The notes under the pieces: model-generated
Told to the model about the DNA's origin: nothing
The model's database searches: none
Seen by the model: only the letters and a program-made list of their open reading frames with translations
NCBI RefSeq assembly: GCF_001273755.1
Contig: NZ_LGYA01000001.1
Coordinates: 928,683-992,682, forward strand
Origin: Peribacillus butanolivorans
Lineage (GTDB): Bacteria > Bacillota > Bacilli > Bacillales > DSM-1321
Length of the DNA stretch: 64,000 nucleotides
Direction of reading: 5' to 3'
Made by a program: the position numbers and the translations under genes
Shown here: piece after piece, positions 46,739 through 55,516 of the stretch
Numbering within the stretch: position 1 is the stretch's first letter
How the letters are laid out: the number at the start of each line of letters is the position of its first letter

Positions 46739-47618
46739 CTGTATATCTCCAAAATGTTCCGTATTTAGCTGGGATTTTTTCAGCAACTTGTTTTAAAACA
46801 AGTTTCTTCATTTCTAACTCGACGTTATTTTTGTTCATATTGTAAACCGTTTCGATTTCTTTAGTAGCAACTAGTTTAAAACAACTTAAAAATGCTTCGA
46901 GCGATGGCGGTTCAGCAGGGGCAGGAAGACCATTCAGCATGTCTTCCAAAATTTGTACATATACCTCGTAAGAATAGACACCCGAAACTTTTATTCCTTC
47001 TTCTTCAATATTTTGATTAAAAAAGACAAGCGATGGTATTTCTGTTACTTCCATTTCGCTTGTGATTTTTAAGTCACATTGAAAGCCCTTTGCTGCACTG
47101 GAAGAATTGATATCATGTAGAAATTCCTCAACATCTAATCCTACGGTTTTGGCACAATCGGTCAGGACTTCAATATTAGAAATATCCCTTTTTCCAATGA
47201 ATACATGCTCTTGAAGCTGTCTTAAAAAGCGAATCGCTAGTTTTCTGCCCTGTAATTCGGCTGCTTTAATGGCAATGGAAGCTGAATATGGAGAAGAGAT
47301 TGGGTTTTCTAACCAAAGGCTTCCGTCACAGGACATTCCCGAGCGGCTGGCAGTCTTTTCCCAAACTTGAGCAAGGTTTTCGTAATTTTTATTTTTCCCC
47401 ATATTAAGAGAATCGATTTTACCGCTTAAAACATGGCGTAAGCTGAATAATTGGCCATATTCTATCTGTAATTTTCTTATAATTGGTTCTAAGCCCCAGC
47501 ACTCGGGACAAAGTGGATCAACAAAAACATAAATTTCAATTGGCTTTTTTCCTATATCATAACAATGCTGTGTCTTTATCCAATCGGAAATATTGAAAAC
47601 TGGTTTATGTGCGCTCAA
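46719..47618 (-). CDS. spxH: ClpXP adaptor SpxH (YjbH)
   Basis: The 299-residue DsbA-like protein has CPEC (Cys37, Cys40) in VDPLCPECWGLEP. It binds Spx and hands it to ClpXP; oxidants make it aggregate and stabilise Spx. The long N-terminal His/Cys-containing lead (TQHCYDIGK) and the C-terminal extension are typical of the YjbH family. The TTG at 47618 follows AAAGGAG at 7 bases and overlaps the yjbI stop (TTGA), so the two are coupled. Length is normal. Confidence 0.93.
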   Translation of the reverse strand: MSAHKPVFNISDWIKTQHCYDIGKKPIEIYVFVDPLCPECWGLEPIIRKLQIEYGQLFSLRHVLSGKIDSLNMGKNKNYENLAQVWEKTASRSGMSCDGSLWLENPISSPYSASIAIKAAELQGRKLAIRFLRQLQEHVFIGKRDISNIEVLTDCAKTVGLDVEEFLHDINSSSAAKGFQCDLKITSEMEVTEIPSLVFFNQNIEEEGIKVSGVYSYEVYVQILEDMLNGLPAPAEPPSLEAFLSCFKLVATKEIETVYNMNKNNVELEMKKLVLKQVAEKIPAKYGTFWRYTEKQSLE

Positions 47619-48019
47619 CTGTCTTCTCCTTTCCCGTCCATACCGGATGTATTGATCATATGTTGTGCCGTCAAATAGAGGCGGTGATAGAAAAACTCCC
47701 GTATTTCACCCTCAAGGCCTACTTCGTCCATAGCTTGATACATGCAGGAAAGCCATGCTTTCGCACGTTCTGGTGTTATTTCAAAAGGTATATGTCGAGC
47801 CCGCAACATAGGATGACCGTGTTCTTCAGTATATAAAGAGGGTCCACCTAAATATTGAGTCATAAATTGTTTTTGTTTACGGACCGTTTCTGTTAAGTCG
47901 TCAGGGAAAATCGGCTGCAAATCCGGGTGTTGACTAACGTTGGAGTAAAACACATCAATTAACTTGTGTAATTGCCCTTCTCCAATTAATTCATATGGTG
48001 TAGGGTTCCCTTGCATCAT
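47615..48019 (-). CDS. yjbI: Group II truncated hemoglobin YjbI
   Basis: The 134-residue 2-on-2 globin has the family block GGPSLYTEEHGHPMLRARHIPFEI with the proximal His in RARH. Group II trHbs bind oxygen and peroxide or NO. In bacilli yjbI is co-transcribed with spxH, here coupled by a TTGA overlap. GGAGT precedes the ATG. It fits with the neighbouring RoxS, Rex and Fnr signals for NO/oxygen response, but direct co-regulation is inference. Confidence 0.93.
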   Translation of the reverse strand: MMQGNPTPYELIGEGQLHKLIDVFYSNVSQHPDLQPIFPDDLTETVRKQKQFMTQYLGGPSLYTEEHGHPMLRARHIPFEITPERAKAWLSCMYQAMDEVGLEGEIREFFYHRLYLTAQHMINTSGMDGKGEDS

Positions 48020-48145
48020 GCTGATTACTCCTTTTAAAAGAAAGATGGTTGATATTTATTCATATTTTAACAATGACGTACTCATAAAACAATTATATAG
48101 CTTGAAGAAAGTTTTACATCTGTATTATGACAAGGGAAAATAAAT

Positions 48146-48173
48146 AAAAAAACCGCTTTTTTGGCGGTTTTTT
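48146..48173. terminator. Hairpin between yjbI and yjbJ
   Basis: AAAAAACCGC and GCGGTTTTTT pair with A- and T-runs either side. No transcript I annotated ends here, so its owner is unclear. Confidence 0.65.
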
Positions 48174-48213
48174 AAATCTGTGTGAGGTGTAAATATAGCT
48201 ATATCTTTCCACT

Positions 48214-48255
48214 AAAAAAAGCTGACCCAATTAAAATTAAGGGCCAGCTTTTTTT
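48214..48255 (-). terminator. Terminator of yjbJ
   Basis: AAAAAGCTG-CCC and GGG-CAGCTTTTT pair around an AT-rich loop at the yjbJ stop. Confidence 0.88.
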
Positions 48256-48904
48256 AGCTAGAAAATGTGGTGAAAACTTTTTGAACATAGTTTTGTGTTT
48301 CTTTAAAAGGTGGAATGCCGTTATATTTATCGACATTACCTGGTCCGGCATTATAAGCAGCAAGGGCAACTTGGATATCTCCGTTATAACGAGTTAGCAT
48401 TTGGCTCAAATATTTACTCCCACCCATAATGTTTTGTTCTGGATCTGTGATATCATCCACACCTAGGCTACGGGCAGTTGCGGGCATTAACTGCATAAGG
48501 CCTGCAGCACATGCATAGCTAGTAGCTTTAGGATTAAAGTTCGATTCTTGTTTAATAACTGATTTAATTAGTTTTTCTGGGAGATTATATAAAGTGGCCG
48601 CCTGCCTGATGATGTCATCATAATTTGTAACAGTTTCGCTAGTTTTATGGCTAGTATTGGTGGTTTTTAACGGATTTATAGATGTCAGGTTGGTGGATTG
48701 AAGAATGGATTTTGCTTCAGTTTCCACATTAGACAGCAAGGATCCCAATGACTGCGATGTACCTTTTAAAGTATCACTCGAAACCAGTTCCGACAGCATG
48801 TCCTGGAAAATGGATTGAGATGAATTAGTATTTGTGATGTCGCCAGTTGTGAATTTCTGGATGGACAGCAGTTCAATAAATGTCTTGAAATCTTGGATTT
48901 TCAA
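48254..48904 (-). CDS. yjbJ: Lytic transglycosylase-like protein YjbJ
   Basis: The 216-residue protein has a C-terminal SLT domain: IKSVIKQESNFNPKA with the catalytic Glu, AAGLMQLMPATA, and AAYNAGPGNV. The N-terminal 100 residues are Ser/Thr-rich and low complexity. No signal peptide is visible from this start. TTG at 48904 is chosen because GGAGGTGG precedes it; a start earlier would use the ribosome site as coding. It probably cleaves peptidoglycan, although export is uncertain. Position between yjbI and yjbK matches B. subtilis. Confidence 0.85.
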   Translation of the reverse strand: MKIQDFKTFIELLSIQKFTTGDITNTNSSQSIFQDMLSELVSSDTLKGTSQSLGSLLSNVETEAKSILQSTNLTSINPLKTTNTSHKTSETVTNYDDIIRQAATLYNLPEKLIKSVIKQESNFNPKATSYACAAGLMQLMPATARSLGVDDITDPEQNIMGGSKYLSQMLTRYNGDIQVALAAYNAGPGNVDKYNGIPPFKETQNYVQKVFTTFSS

Positions 48905-48937
48905 ACGCTCCACCTCCAAATTTGGGTTTGGTCAGGA

Positions 48938-49516
48938 TTAGTCCTGGAATTTGGCCATATAAAACCTCTTAACTTTATTTTCGGTTTTTCTTACCGGAAT
49001 TTGAAGGGTTTCTAGGAGAGTAAGGAAAATTTTTTTTCCAGTTTCAGCATCTGTTACTTCGTATTCAAGCTCAAAGTCTTCCTGATTCACATACAAACTG
49101 TGGTCTAAAACAAGAATCCCTCCTTGGTATGGAAATTCAAAACGGTCTGTTTGTAGGGTCCCAAAGCAAGTAAACTCATTAGGATTGAGCCCGCTTTTGA
49201 GAATTAGATGCTTGATTGGCCCTTCAGGAAAAGTATTATGGTTTAGAAATAAATAAGCGGTTTCCTTAGTTATATCTTGATTCGTTTCTAATAGTCCTTC
49301 TGTTGCCGGTTGTTTTAATGTTAGCTCGTATCGTTCATTTTTTTCCCTGATTCGAAGTGCAGAGTTTTGATTTTTTAAATTGAATTTCAATGTATCAAAA
49401 TAATGATTTTGCTGAGATTTAAAGTTCGAGGTGTTGATTTGAAAATAATCAATTAGTTGACTAAACTCCTTTTCATTTAAAAGGTTTTTAAATTCAATTT
49501 CAATATGCTGGTTCAT
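48938..49516 (-). CDS. yjbK: CYTH domain protein YjbK
   Basis: The 192-residue CYTH (adenylyl cyclase-thiamine triphosphatase) fold is marked by EIEFKNLL near the N terminus and charged residues in alternate strands (SALRIREKNERYELTLKQ). CYTH proteins act on triphosphates such as thiamine triphosphate; the substrate here is unknown. GGAAGG precedes the ATG. The next gene on the other side, yjbM, has a different direction; B. subtilis yjbL is not present between them. Confidence 0.88.
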   Translation of the reverse strand: MNQHIEIEFKNLLNEKEFSQLIDYFQINTSNFKSQQNHYFDTLKFNLKNQNSALRIREKNERYELTLKQPATEGLLETNQDITKETAYLFLNHNTFPEGPIKHLILKSGLNPNEFTCFGTLQTDRFEFPYQGGILVLDHSLYVNQEDFELEYEVTDAETGKKIFLTLLETLQIPVRKTENKVKRFYMAKFQD

Positions 49517-49841
49517 GTGTTTCCTTCCTTTCTGCCTGTTATCTTAGATTAATCATATAAGAACCATTCCTGCTGTCAAATTGACTACAATAATTTTTAG
49601 TTATTGTACTTGAATATTTAGGAATCAATTGCCGGATATGATAAAATATAAACGTTAAGCATGATGAAGTGGATTACAGTATATAGGGAAATTATACATA
49701 TAATTATTTCTGGACGATTTTAAAGATCCATGTGTAAAGGCAGTTAGCTATAGAGCTGCCGGATTAGAGAGAAGAATCGAAGCGTCCTGCCCATACCAGA
49801 GTTGAACAGGCGCTTTTTCGATAGATATAGGTGGTGTGGCA
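49517..49841 (+). other. yjbM leader with terminator-like hairpin
   Basis: The 325-bp divergent region ends in two hairpins: GGCAG/CTGCC (49739-49760) and a long stem from ATCGA-AGCG-CCTG to CAGG-CGCTTTTTCGAT (49776-49822) with a T5 run. The second resembles an intrinsic terminator 20 bases before the yjbM start. It could attenuate yjbM, or be just a terminator of an unrelated transcript. Confidence 0.45.
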
Positions 49842-50462
49842 ATGGAGAGTTGGGACGATTTCTTGGCGCCTTATAAACAGGCTGTTGAAGAATTAAAGGT
49901 TAAGTTAAAGGGATTAAGGAAACAGTTTGAAAGAGAGAATATTCACTCGCCTATCGAATTTGTAACAGGCAGAGTAAAGCCGATTGTCAGCATTTTGGAT
50001 AAGGCGAGTCAGAAGGATATTCCGATTGATAAATTAGGCACTGAAATACAAGATATCGCAGGCCTTCGGATGATGTGTCAGTTCGTGGATGATATCGAAC
50101 AGGTTGTAGAGCTTTTACGCGGTCGCAATGACTTCGAAATAGTCGAAGAGAGGAATTATATTTCTCATAAAAAAGCAAGCGGCTACCGTTCTTATCATGT
50201 TGTCATACGCTATCCGGTTCAGACAATTCATGGCGAGAAAAACATTCTTGCTGAAATTCAGATTAGGACCTTAGCGATGAATTTTTGGGCGACGATTGAA
50301 CACTCGTTAAATTATAAATATAAAGGTATTTTTCCGGAAGATATTCAAATACGGTTGAAACGAGCAGCAGAAGCAGCATTTCTGCTGGATGCAGAAATGT
50401 CGCAAATACGTACGGAAATTCAGGAAGCACAGCGTCTTTTTTCAAGAAAAAAAGATTCTTAA
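49842..50462 (+). CDS. yjbM: Small alarmone synthetase YjbM (SAS1, RelQ-type)
   Basis: The 206-residue (p)ppGpp synthetase has the RelA_SpoT core VTGRVKPIVSILDKA, DIAGLRMMCQF, SGYRSYHVVI and EIQIRTLAMNFWATIEH, with no hydrolase domain. It synthesises pppGpp under cell-wall and other stress. ATG at 49842 follows GGTGG; a GTG two codons before adds nothing. It is followed by NAD kinase in B. subtilis order. Upstream terminator-like hairpin suggests possible leader control. Confidence 0.92.
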   Translation: MESWDDFLAPYKQAVEELKVKLKGLRKQFERENIHSPIEFVTGRVKPIVSILDKASQKDIPIDKLGTEIQDIAGLRMMCQFVDDIEQVVELLRGRNDFEIVEERNYISHKKASGYRSYHVVIRYPVQTIHGEKNILAEIQIRTLAMNFWATIEHSLNYKYKGIFPEDIQIRLKRAAEAAFLLDAEMSQIRTEIQEAQRLFSRKKDS

Positions 50463-50513
50463 AAACGATAATAGTGAAATAAGAAGAAATCTAAAATAGT
50501 AAGGTGGGATTAT

Positions 50514-51308
50514 ATGAAATTTGCGATTACGTCAAAAGGAGATGCGAAATCTAATACTTTAATGCAAAGGATGAGAACGTATCTTCAGGACTTTCATTTG
50601 GAATATGACGAAGATCAGCCGGATATTGTAATTTCGGTCGGTGGTGATGGTACATTGTTATATGCTTTTCATCGTTATAAGAACCGCTTAGATAAGACAG
50701 CCTTCGTTGGAGTACATACAGGTCATCTTGGGTTTTATGCAGATTGGACCCCGGATGAAATTGAAAAATTGGTGATAGCATTAGCAAAAACACCATTTCA
50801 AATTGTTGAATATCCGCTACTTGAAACTATTGTCCGATATCAGCATGGAGGGCGTGAAGCAAGATTTTTGGCATTAAATGAATCTACAGTCAAAAGTGTT
50901 GAAGGAACCCTTGTCATGGATGTGGAAATACGTGGCCAGCACTTTGAGACGTTCCGTGGTGATGGTTTATGTATTGCGACACCGTCAGGAAGCACAGCTT
51001 ATAATAAAGCGCTTGGGGGAGCGATTGTCCATCCTTCGATTGATGCAATCCAGATTACCGAATTGGCATCCATTAATAACCGGGTGTTTAGGACGGTCGG
51101 ATCACCACTTCTGCTGCCGGCTCATCATACATGTATGTTCCGGCCGGTCAATGCCGTCAATTTTCAAATCACGATTGATCATTTAACCCTGCTTCAGGAA
51201 GATGTAAAATCGATTCAATGCCGTGTTGCTGATGAAAAGATTCGTTTCGCTAGATTCCGCCCATTTCCATTCTGGAAAAGAGTTCATGATTCATTTATTG
51301 CTAACTAA
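50514..51308 (+). CDS. nadK: NAD kinase
   Basis: The 264-residue enzyme phosphorylates NAD to [12 protein letters not shown] (residues 43-50), NESTVKS and [15 protein letters not shown] are the three conserved elements. It corresponds to ppnKA/nadF of B. subtilis and follows yjbM by about 50 bases, so co-transcription is likely. Ribosome site AAGGTGGG. Confidence 0.95.
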   Translation: MKFAITSKGDAKSNTLMQRMRTYLQDFHLEYDEDQPDIVISVGGDGTLLYAFHRYKNRLDKTAFVGVHTGHLGFYADWTPDEIEKLVIALAKTPFQIVEYPLLETIVRYQHGGREARFLALNESTVKSVEGTLVMDVEIRGQHFETFRGDGLCIATPSGSTAYNKALGGAIVHPSIDAIQITELASINNRVFRTVGSPLLLPAHHTCMFRPVNAVNFQITIDHLTLLQEDVKSIQCRVADEKIRFARFRPFPFWKRVHDSFIAN

Positions 51309-51325
51309 GGAGCTCAGATCACTAC

Positions 51326-52225
51326 ATGTCAAATCAAAACTTTTCTTTAACTTGGTCGGTTTCTGAAGAGGATTCTGGCTCTTTACTGCGGGAATTTCTC
51401 AGCAAATACGATATCTCAAAACGAGCATTAACGGATATTAAGTTTAAAGGTGGTTTAATCAAGGTGAACGGCTTAGAAGTGACAGTGAGGGAGCGAATTA
51501 AAACTGGTGACAGCGTCACAGTCATATTTCCTCCGGAACAGGCAAGTGAGGGCCTTCTGCCGGAACCCATCCCACTTCTTGTCAGGTACGAAGATGAATT
51601 TGTATTGGTAGTTGTCAAGCCTCCTTCTATGAACACCATTCCATCTCGTGAGCATCCCAATGGCAGTCTTGCGAATGGGTTGGCAGGGTATTATAAGAAG
51701 ATGGGAATCCATGCAACGATTCATATTGTTACAAGACTTGACCGTGATACCTCGGGTTTGGTTTTAATTGCCAAACATCGACATATCCATCATCTTTTAA
51801 GTGAGCAACAAAAATCTGGACAAGTTAAACGGCGATACCAAGCAATTGCTGAAGGACTTGTTAACGGACCGAAAGGAATGATAGAGGCGCCAATCGGACG
51901 GAAATCGACCAGCATTATTGAAAGGGAAGTTCGGGAGGATGGTCGCTATGCCTGTACTCTTTTTGAGGTATTAGCCCAAACTGAAACCTATACATTTCTT
52001 AATTTGGAGCTCCTAACTGGGAGGACACACCAAATCAGGGTCCATATGGCTCATATTGGACACCCGCTTGCTGGGGATGATTTATATGGAGGACACAGGG
52101 AAATGATCGCCCGTCAGGCCCTGCATTGTTTCGAATTAAAATTTCTTCATCCTTTTACCAAGAAGGTGATGTTGTTTCAAGAAAAATTACCGCAGGATAT
52201 GATACATTTGCTTGATGGGAATTAA
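51326..52225 (+). CDS. yjbO: RluD-type pseudouridine synthase YjbO
   Basis: The 299-residue protein has an N-terminal S4 RNA-binding domain (residues 15-80) and the pseudouridine synthase core with catalytic Asp139 in VTRLDRDTSGL. LLTGRTHQIRVHMAHIGHPL is typical. It modifies uridines in rRNA, with the precise site unknown. It follows nadK by 17 bases in the same direction. Ends at a terminator shared with prpE. Confidence 0.93.
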   Translation: MSNQNFSLTWSVSEEDSGSLLREFLSKYDISKRALTDIKFKGGLIKVNGLEVTVRERIKTGDSVTVIFPPEQASEGLLPEPIPLLVRYEDEFVLVVVKPPSMNTIPSREHPNGSLANGLAGYYKKMGIHATIHIVTRLDRDTSGLVLIAKHRHIHHLLSEQQKSGQVKRRYQAIAEGLVNGPKGMIEAPIGRKSTSIIEREVREDGRYACTLFEVLAQTETYTFLNLELLTGRTHQIRVHMAHIGHPLAGDDLYGGHREMIARQALHCFELKFLHPFTKKVMLFQEKLPQDMIHLLDGN

Positions 52226-52299
52226 TGGTTGAGAGGTCATTGCATTTGTAATGAAGGTAAAGCGTCAAAAATAAGAATATAATTTAAATCTGTCGTCAC

Positions 52300-52331
52300 A
52301 AAAGAACTCACCAAAATGGCGAGTTTTTTTT
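52300..52331. terminator. Bidirectional terminator, yjbO and prpE
   Basis: AACTC-CCA and TGG-GAGTT form a stem (with one G-T) followed by TTTTTTT. Confidence 0.85.
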
Positions 52332-52333
52332 GG

Positions 52334-53077
52334 TTAATCAAAAGAAGTCCTGAACTTCTCTGCTATATAAGGCATTGTTGAAGGCACATCTTGAAGATCC
52401 ATTTCAGGATAACGGACAGCAGTTAGTTTTCCACCGAAGACACAGCCGGTATCAATGTTGTATGTATGATTGACTTGTCTTGCCTCCGGAACCGGTGTAT
52501 GCCCATACACAATCCAGGCTTTCCCTTTGTAGGACTGGGCCCAGTCCTTTCTGACCGGCGAGCCGTCTGGATGCTTGGTGCCATTGATATCTCCGTAAAG
52601 GACAAAAGTTTTTACTTTACTTCCATATTGACCGATATAATCGGCGCGAATACCAGCATGCGCAATAATTAAACGGCCCTCATCGATGAGCTGATAGAGT
52701 GGGGATCGTTCATACAAATCGATGAATTTTTTTCGGATTTTCTTCTGCTCCCGAACGTTTAAGGATTGATATTCAGCTACTGTAGTTTCTAAACCATGAG
52801 ATACTTGCACTTTATTGCCTGAAAAGTAACGATACAGTTTATTGCAATGATTACCTGGAGCATATAGCGCAATATTTTGGTTAATGACTAATTCATAGAC
52901 CACTTCAATTACACGGAGAGAATTTGGGCCGCGATCGGTTAAATCCCCTACAAAGCCAAGAATTCTTCCCGAGGGATGAACAGGTATGCCTCTTTCCCAG
53001 GTATATCCCATTTTTTCTGTCAGCTGCCTAAATTCGGTGAAACATCCATGGATGTCCCCAATGATATCGATGTTCAT
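52334..53077 (-). CDS. prpE: Bis(5'-nucleosyl)-tetraphosphatase PrpE
   Basis: The 247-residue metallophosphatase has GDIHGC (Asp8, His10), [16 protein letters not shown] and YGHTPVPEA. PrpE of B. subtilis hydrolyses Ap4A asymmetrically and also removes phosphate from proteins. It acts in the cytoplasm and affects germination. Convergent with yjbO as in B. subtilis. GGTGTG precedes the ATG. Confidence 0.92.
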   Translation of the reverse strand: MNIDIIGDIHGCFTEFRQLTEKMGYTWERGIPVHPSGRILGFVGDLTDRGPNSLRVIEVVYELVINQNIALYAPGNHCNKLYRYFSGNKVQVSHGLETTVAEYQSLNVREQKKIRKKFIDLYERSPLYQLIDEGRLIIAHAGIRADYIGQYGSKVKTFVLYGDINGTKHPDGSPVRKDWAQSYKGKAWIVYGHTPVPEARQVNHTYNIDTGCVFGGKLTAVRYPEMDLQDVPSTMPYIAEKFRTSFD

Positions 53078-53191
53078 TTGTCACACCCTTTGTTTGTTTT
53101 GTATATGTTTATGGTATTAGTATAGTATTATTTAAAAAAATAAAATATAAACGAGGAAATTAAAAAATAAGTTTATTGGAGGTGTTTAGTT

Positions 53192-54565
53192 ATGGAAGAG
53201 TTGAGGGAACTGGAAAGAAATCAAATGAATAATGAACTATTGCTTGACGCACTTAAAACAGAAAACCTAGATCAGTTCCGCACGGAGTTCCTAGAAATGC
53301 ATCCATACGATCAGGCTCAATTTTATACAAGCTTGTCGGATGAATTTAGGTCAGTTGTGTACAAATATTTATCTCCGGAAGAAATGGCTGGTCTATTTGA
53401 AAACATTGAAATAGATGAAGATGATTACGAAAGCCTCCTAGCTGAAATGAATCCTTCTTACGTAGCTGATATGCTATCCCATATGTATGCGGATGATGCT
53501 GCAGACGTGTTAAATGAGATCAATGATGAGCAGGCCGTTAGCTACTTGACGATCATGGATGATGAAACAGCTAATGAAATCCAGGGGCTTCTGAACTATG
53601 AGGAATCTACAGCAGGAAGCATAATGACGACAGAGTTCATTGCTATTGAGGCGAACGAAACGGCTCGCTCAGCGATGCAGATTTTGAAACGGGAAGCACC
53701 ACAAGCAGAAACGATTTATTATGTATTTGTTACAGACCAAGATAAGAAACTGCTTGGTGTGTTATCGCTTCGGACCTTGATTATCGCTGATGAAGAGGCT
53801 TTAATTAGTGATTTAATGGATGACAGGGTAGTATCCGTTCCTGTAACAGAAGACCAAGAAGAGGTGGCCCGTAAAATAAGGGATTATAATTTCCTCGCTG
53901 TACCGGTCGTCGATTTTCAAAACCATTTGTTAGGGATTATTACAGTTGATGATATCATCGATGTCATGGACGAAGAAGCATCCGATGATTATTCTAAATT
54001 AGCGGGTATATCAGATCTTGACCACGTCGATAAGAGTCCATTTTCAGCTGCAAAAAAACGGCTGCCATGGTTGGTTATTCTCTTGTTTTTAGGTTTGTTG
54101 ACTGCGAGTCTGATTGGTCGCTTTGAAGAGACACTAAGCCAAAAAGCCATTCTTGCTGTTTTTATTCCATTGATTGGTGGCATGGCTGGAAATACAGGAA
54201 CACAAGCACTGGCAGTAGCGGTCAGAGGAATCGCAACTGGGGAATTAGAACAGGAAAGCAAGTGGAAACTGGTTCTTCGAGAGGCTGGAACGGGCCTTAT
54301 TATTGGCCTAACATGCGGAATTGCCATCATTTTTATCGTCTTTTTTTGGCAAGATGATTTTATGCTTGGATTATTAGTCGGTATTTCGATTTTCATTACT
54401 CTAATCGTTGCCACACTTGCAGGTTCACTTGTCCCGCTCCTCATGCATAAAATGAAGATTGACCCAGCGGTAGCTTCCGGTCCTTTCATCACAACCATCA
54501 ACGACCTTATTAGTATACTGATTTACTTCGGATTGGCAACATTATTCATGGGGTATTTACTGTAA
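53192..54565 (+). CDS. mgtE: Magnesium transporter MgtE
   Basis: The 457-residue protein has the acidic N-terminal MgtE_N domain (1-130), two CBS domains (about 135-260) and five transmembrane helices ending with ILIYFGLATLFMGYLL. The conserved GGMAGNTGTQALAV is in the membrane part. It takes up Mg2+ through the membrane; N and CBS domains gate by Mg2+ binding. GGAGGTG precedes the ATG. No M-box riboswitch fits in the 114-bp upstream gap. Confidence 0.94.
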   Translation: MEELRELERNQMNNELLLDALKTENLDQFRTEFLEMHPYDQAQFYTSLSDEFRSVVYKYLSPEEMAGLFENIEIDEDDYESLLAEMNPSYVADMLSHMYADDAADVLNEINDEQAVSYLTIMDDETANEIQGLLNYEESTAGSIMTTEFIAIEANETARSAMQILKREAPQAETIYYVFVTDQDKKLLGVLSLRTLIIADEEALISDLMDDRVVSVPVTEDQEEVARKIRDYNFLAVPVVDFQNHLLGIITVDDIIDVMDEEASDDYSKLAGISDLDHVDKSPFSAAKKRLPWLVILLFLGLLTASLIGRFEETLSQKAILAVFIPLIGGMAGNTGTQALAVAVRGIATGELEQESKWKLVLREAGTGLIIGLTCGIAIIFIVFFWQDDFMLGLLVGISIFITLIVATLAGSLVPLLMHKMKIDPAVASGPFITTINDLISILIYFGLATLFMGYLL

Positions 54566-54665
54566 GCGAAAAGGTTAACCACTCGCTAACAGGATTTCTA
54601 ATGTTTAATGCAAGCAGTAGATTAGAAAACGGTGTTTTTCTCACCATAAATTTGTTATACTGTCA

Positions 54666-54682
54666 TTAGTAGCAGGTACTAA
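54666..54682 (+). promoter_or_regulatory. FapR operator before fabI
   Basis: TTAGTAGCAGGTACTAA matches the FapR palindrome with one mismatch and lies 31 bp before the fabI start, downstream of a TTATACTG (-10-like) sequence. Confidence 0.85.
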
Positions 54683-54713
54683 TAACTTGTATCAAAATAG
54701 GAGGTCACATACG

Positions 54714-55487
54714 ATGACTTTTTCATTAGAGGGAAAAACGTTTGTCATAATGGGTGTTGCCAATAAAAGAAGTATTGCTTGGGGAGTGGCCCGTTCCTTA
54801 CACAAAGCAGGTGCCAAGTTGATATTTACTTATGGGAAAGAACGCACAGAAAAGAGCGTCAGGGAGCTATCTTCCACTTTGGAAGGTGAGCCTGCAATCA
54901 TATTGCAATGTGATGTAACAAAGGATGAAAGCATTGAAAAATGTTTTGCGACGATCAAGGAAGAAGTAGGTATCATTCATGGCGTAGCACACAGTATCGC
55001 ATTTGCAAATAAGGAAGAGCTGGACGGTGATTTTGTTAACACGAGCCGTGAAGGTTTCTTGCTTGCTCATAATATTAGTTCGTTCTCTTTAACAGCTGTA
55101 GCTAAAGCAGCGAAAGAAATTATGACAGAAGGCGGCAGTATTGTCACAATGACGTACCTTGGCGGTGAACGAGTTATGCCAAACTATAATGTAATGGGAG
55201 TGGCTAAGGCGTCACTTGAAGCCAATGTACGTTACTTGTCGAGTGACCTTGGTAAGGATAACATTCGTGTGAATGCAATTTCTGCTGGTCCAATACGTAC
55301 ATTATCTGCAAAAGGAGTACGTGATTTTAATACAATCTTGAAGAAGATTGAAGAAGAAGCACCGCTCCGTCGTACGACGACACCTGAAGAAGTGGGAGAT
55401 ACGGCTGTGTTTTTACTCAGTGACATGTCCCGCGGGATTACTGGTGAAAATATTCATGTGGATTCCGGTTACCATATAATCGGATGA
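54714..55487 (+). CDS. fabI: Enoyl-ACP reductase FabI
   Basis: The 257-residue SDR-fold enzyme catalyses the last step of each elongation cycle with NADH or NADPH. It has GVANKRSIAWG, the FabI active-site Tyr148 and Tyr158-x6-Lys165, and a C terminus RGITGENIHVDSG. ATG at 54714 is preceded by AGGAGGTC at 9 bases. A FapR operator is upstream, matching the one before fabHF. Confidence 0.95.
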   Translation: MTFSLEGKTFVIMGVANKRSIAWGVARSLHKAGAKLIFTYGKERTEKSVRELSSTLEGEPAIILQCDVTKDESIEKCFATIKEEVGIIHGVAHSIAFANKEELDGDFVNTSREGFLLAHNISSFSLTAVAKAAKEIMTEGGSIVTMTYLGGERVMPNYNVMGVAKASLEANVRYLSSDLGKDNIRVNAISAGPIRTLSAKGVRDFNTILKKIEEEAPLRRTTTPEEVGDTAVFLLSDMSRGITGENIHVDSGYHIIG

Positions 55488-55489
55488 TG

Positions 55490-55516
55490 AAAGGGGACCA
55501 ATAAAGGTCCCCTTTT
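55490..55516. terminator. Bidirectional terminator after fabI
   Basis: AAAGGGGACC and GGTCCCCTTT pair around AATAAA, followed by TTATT. Confidence 0.9.

Noticed and set aside
53078..53191. M-box magnesium riboswitch before mgtE
   Set aside because: The gap is only 114 bp, and no long conserved M-box structure is recognisable.
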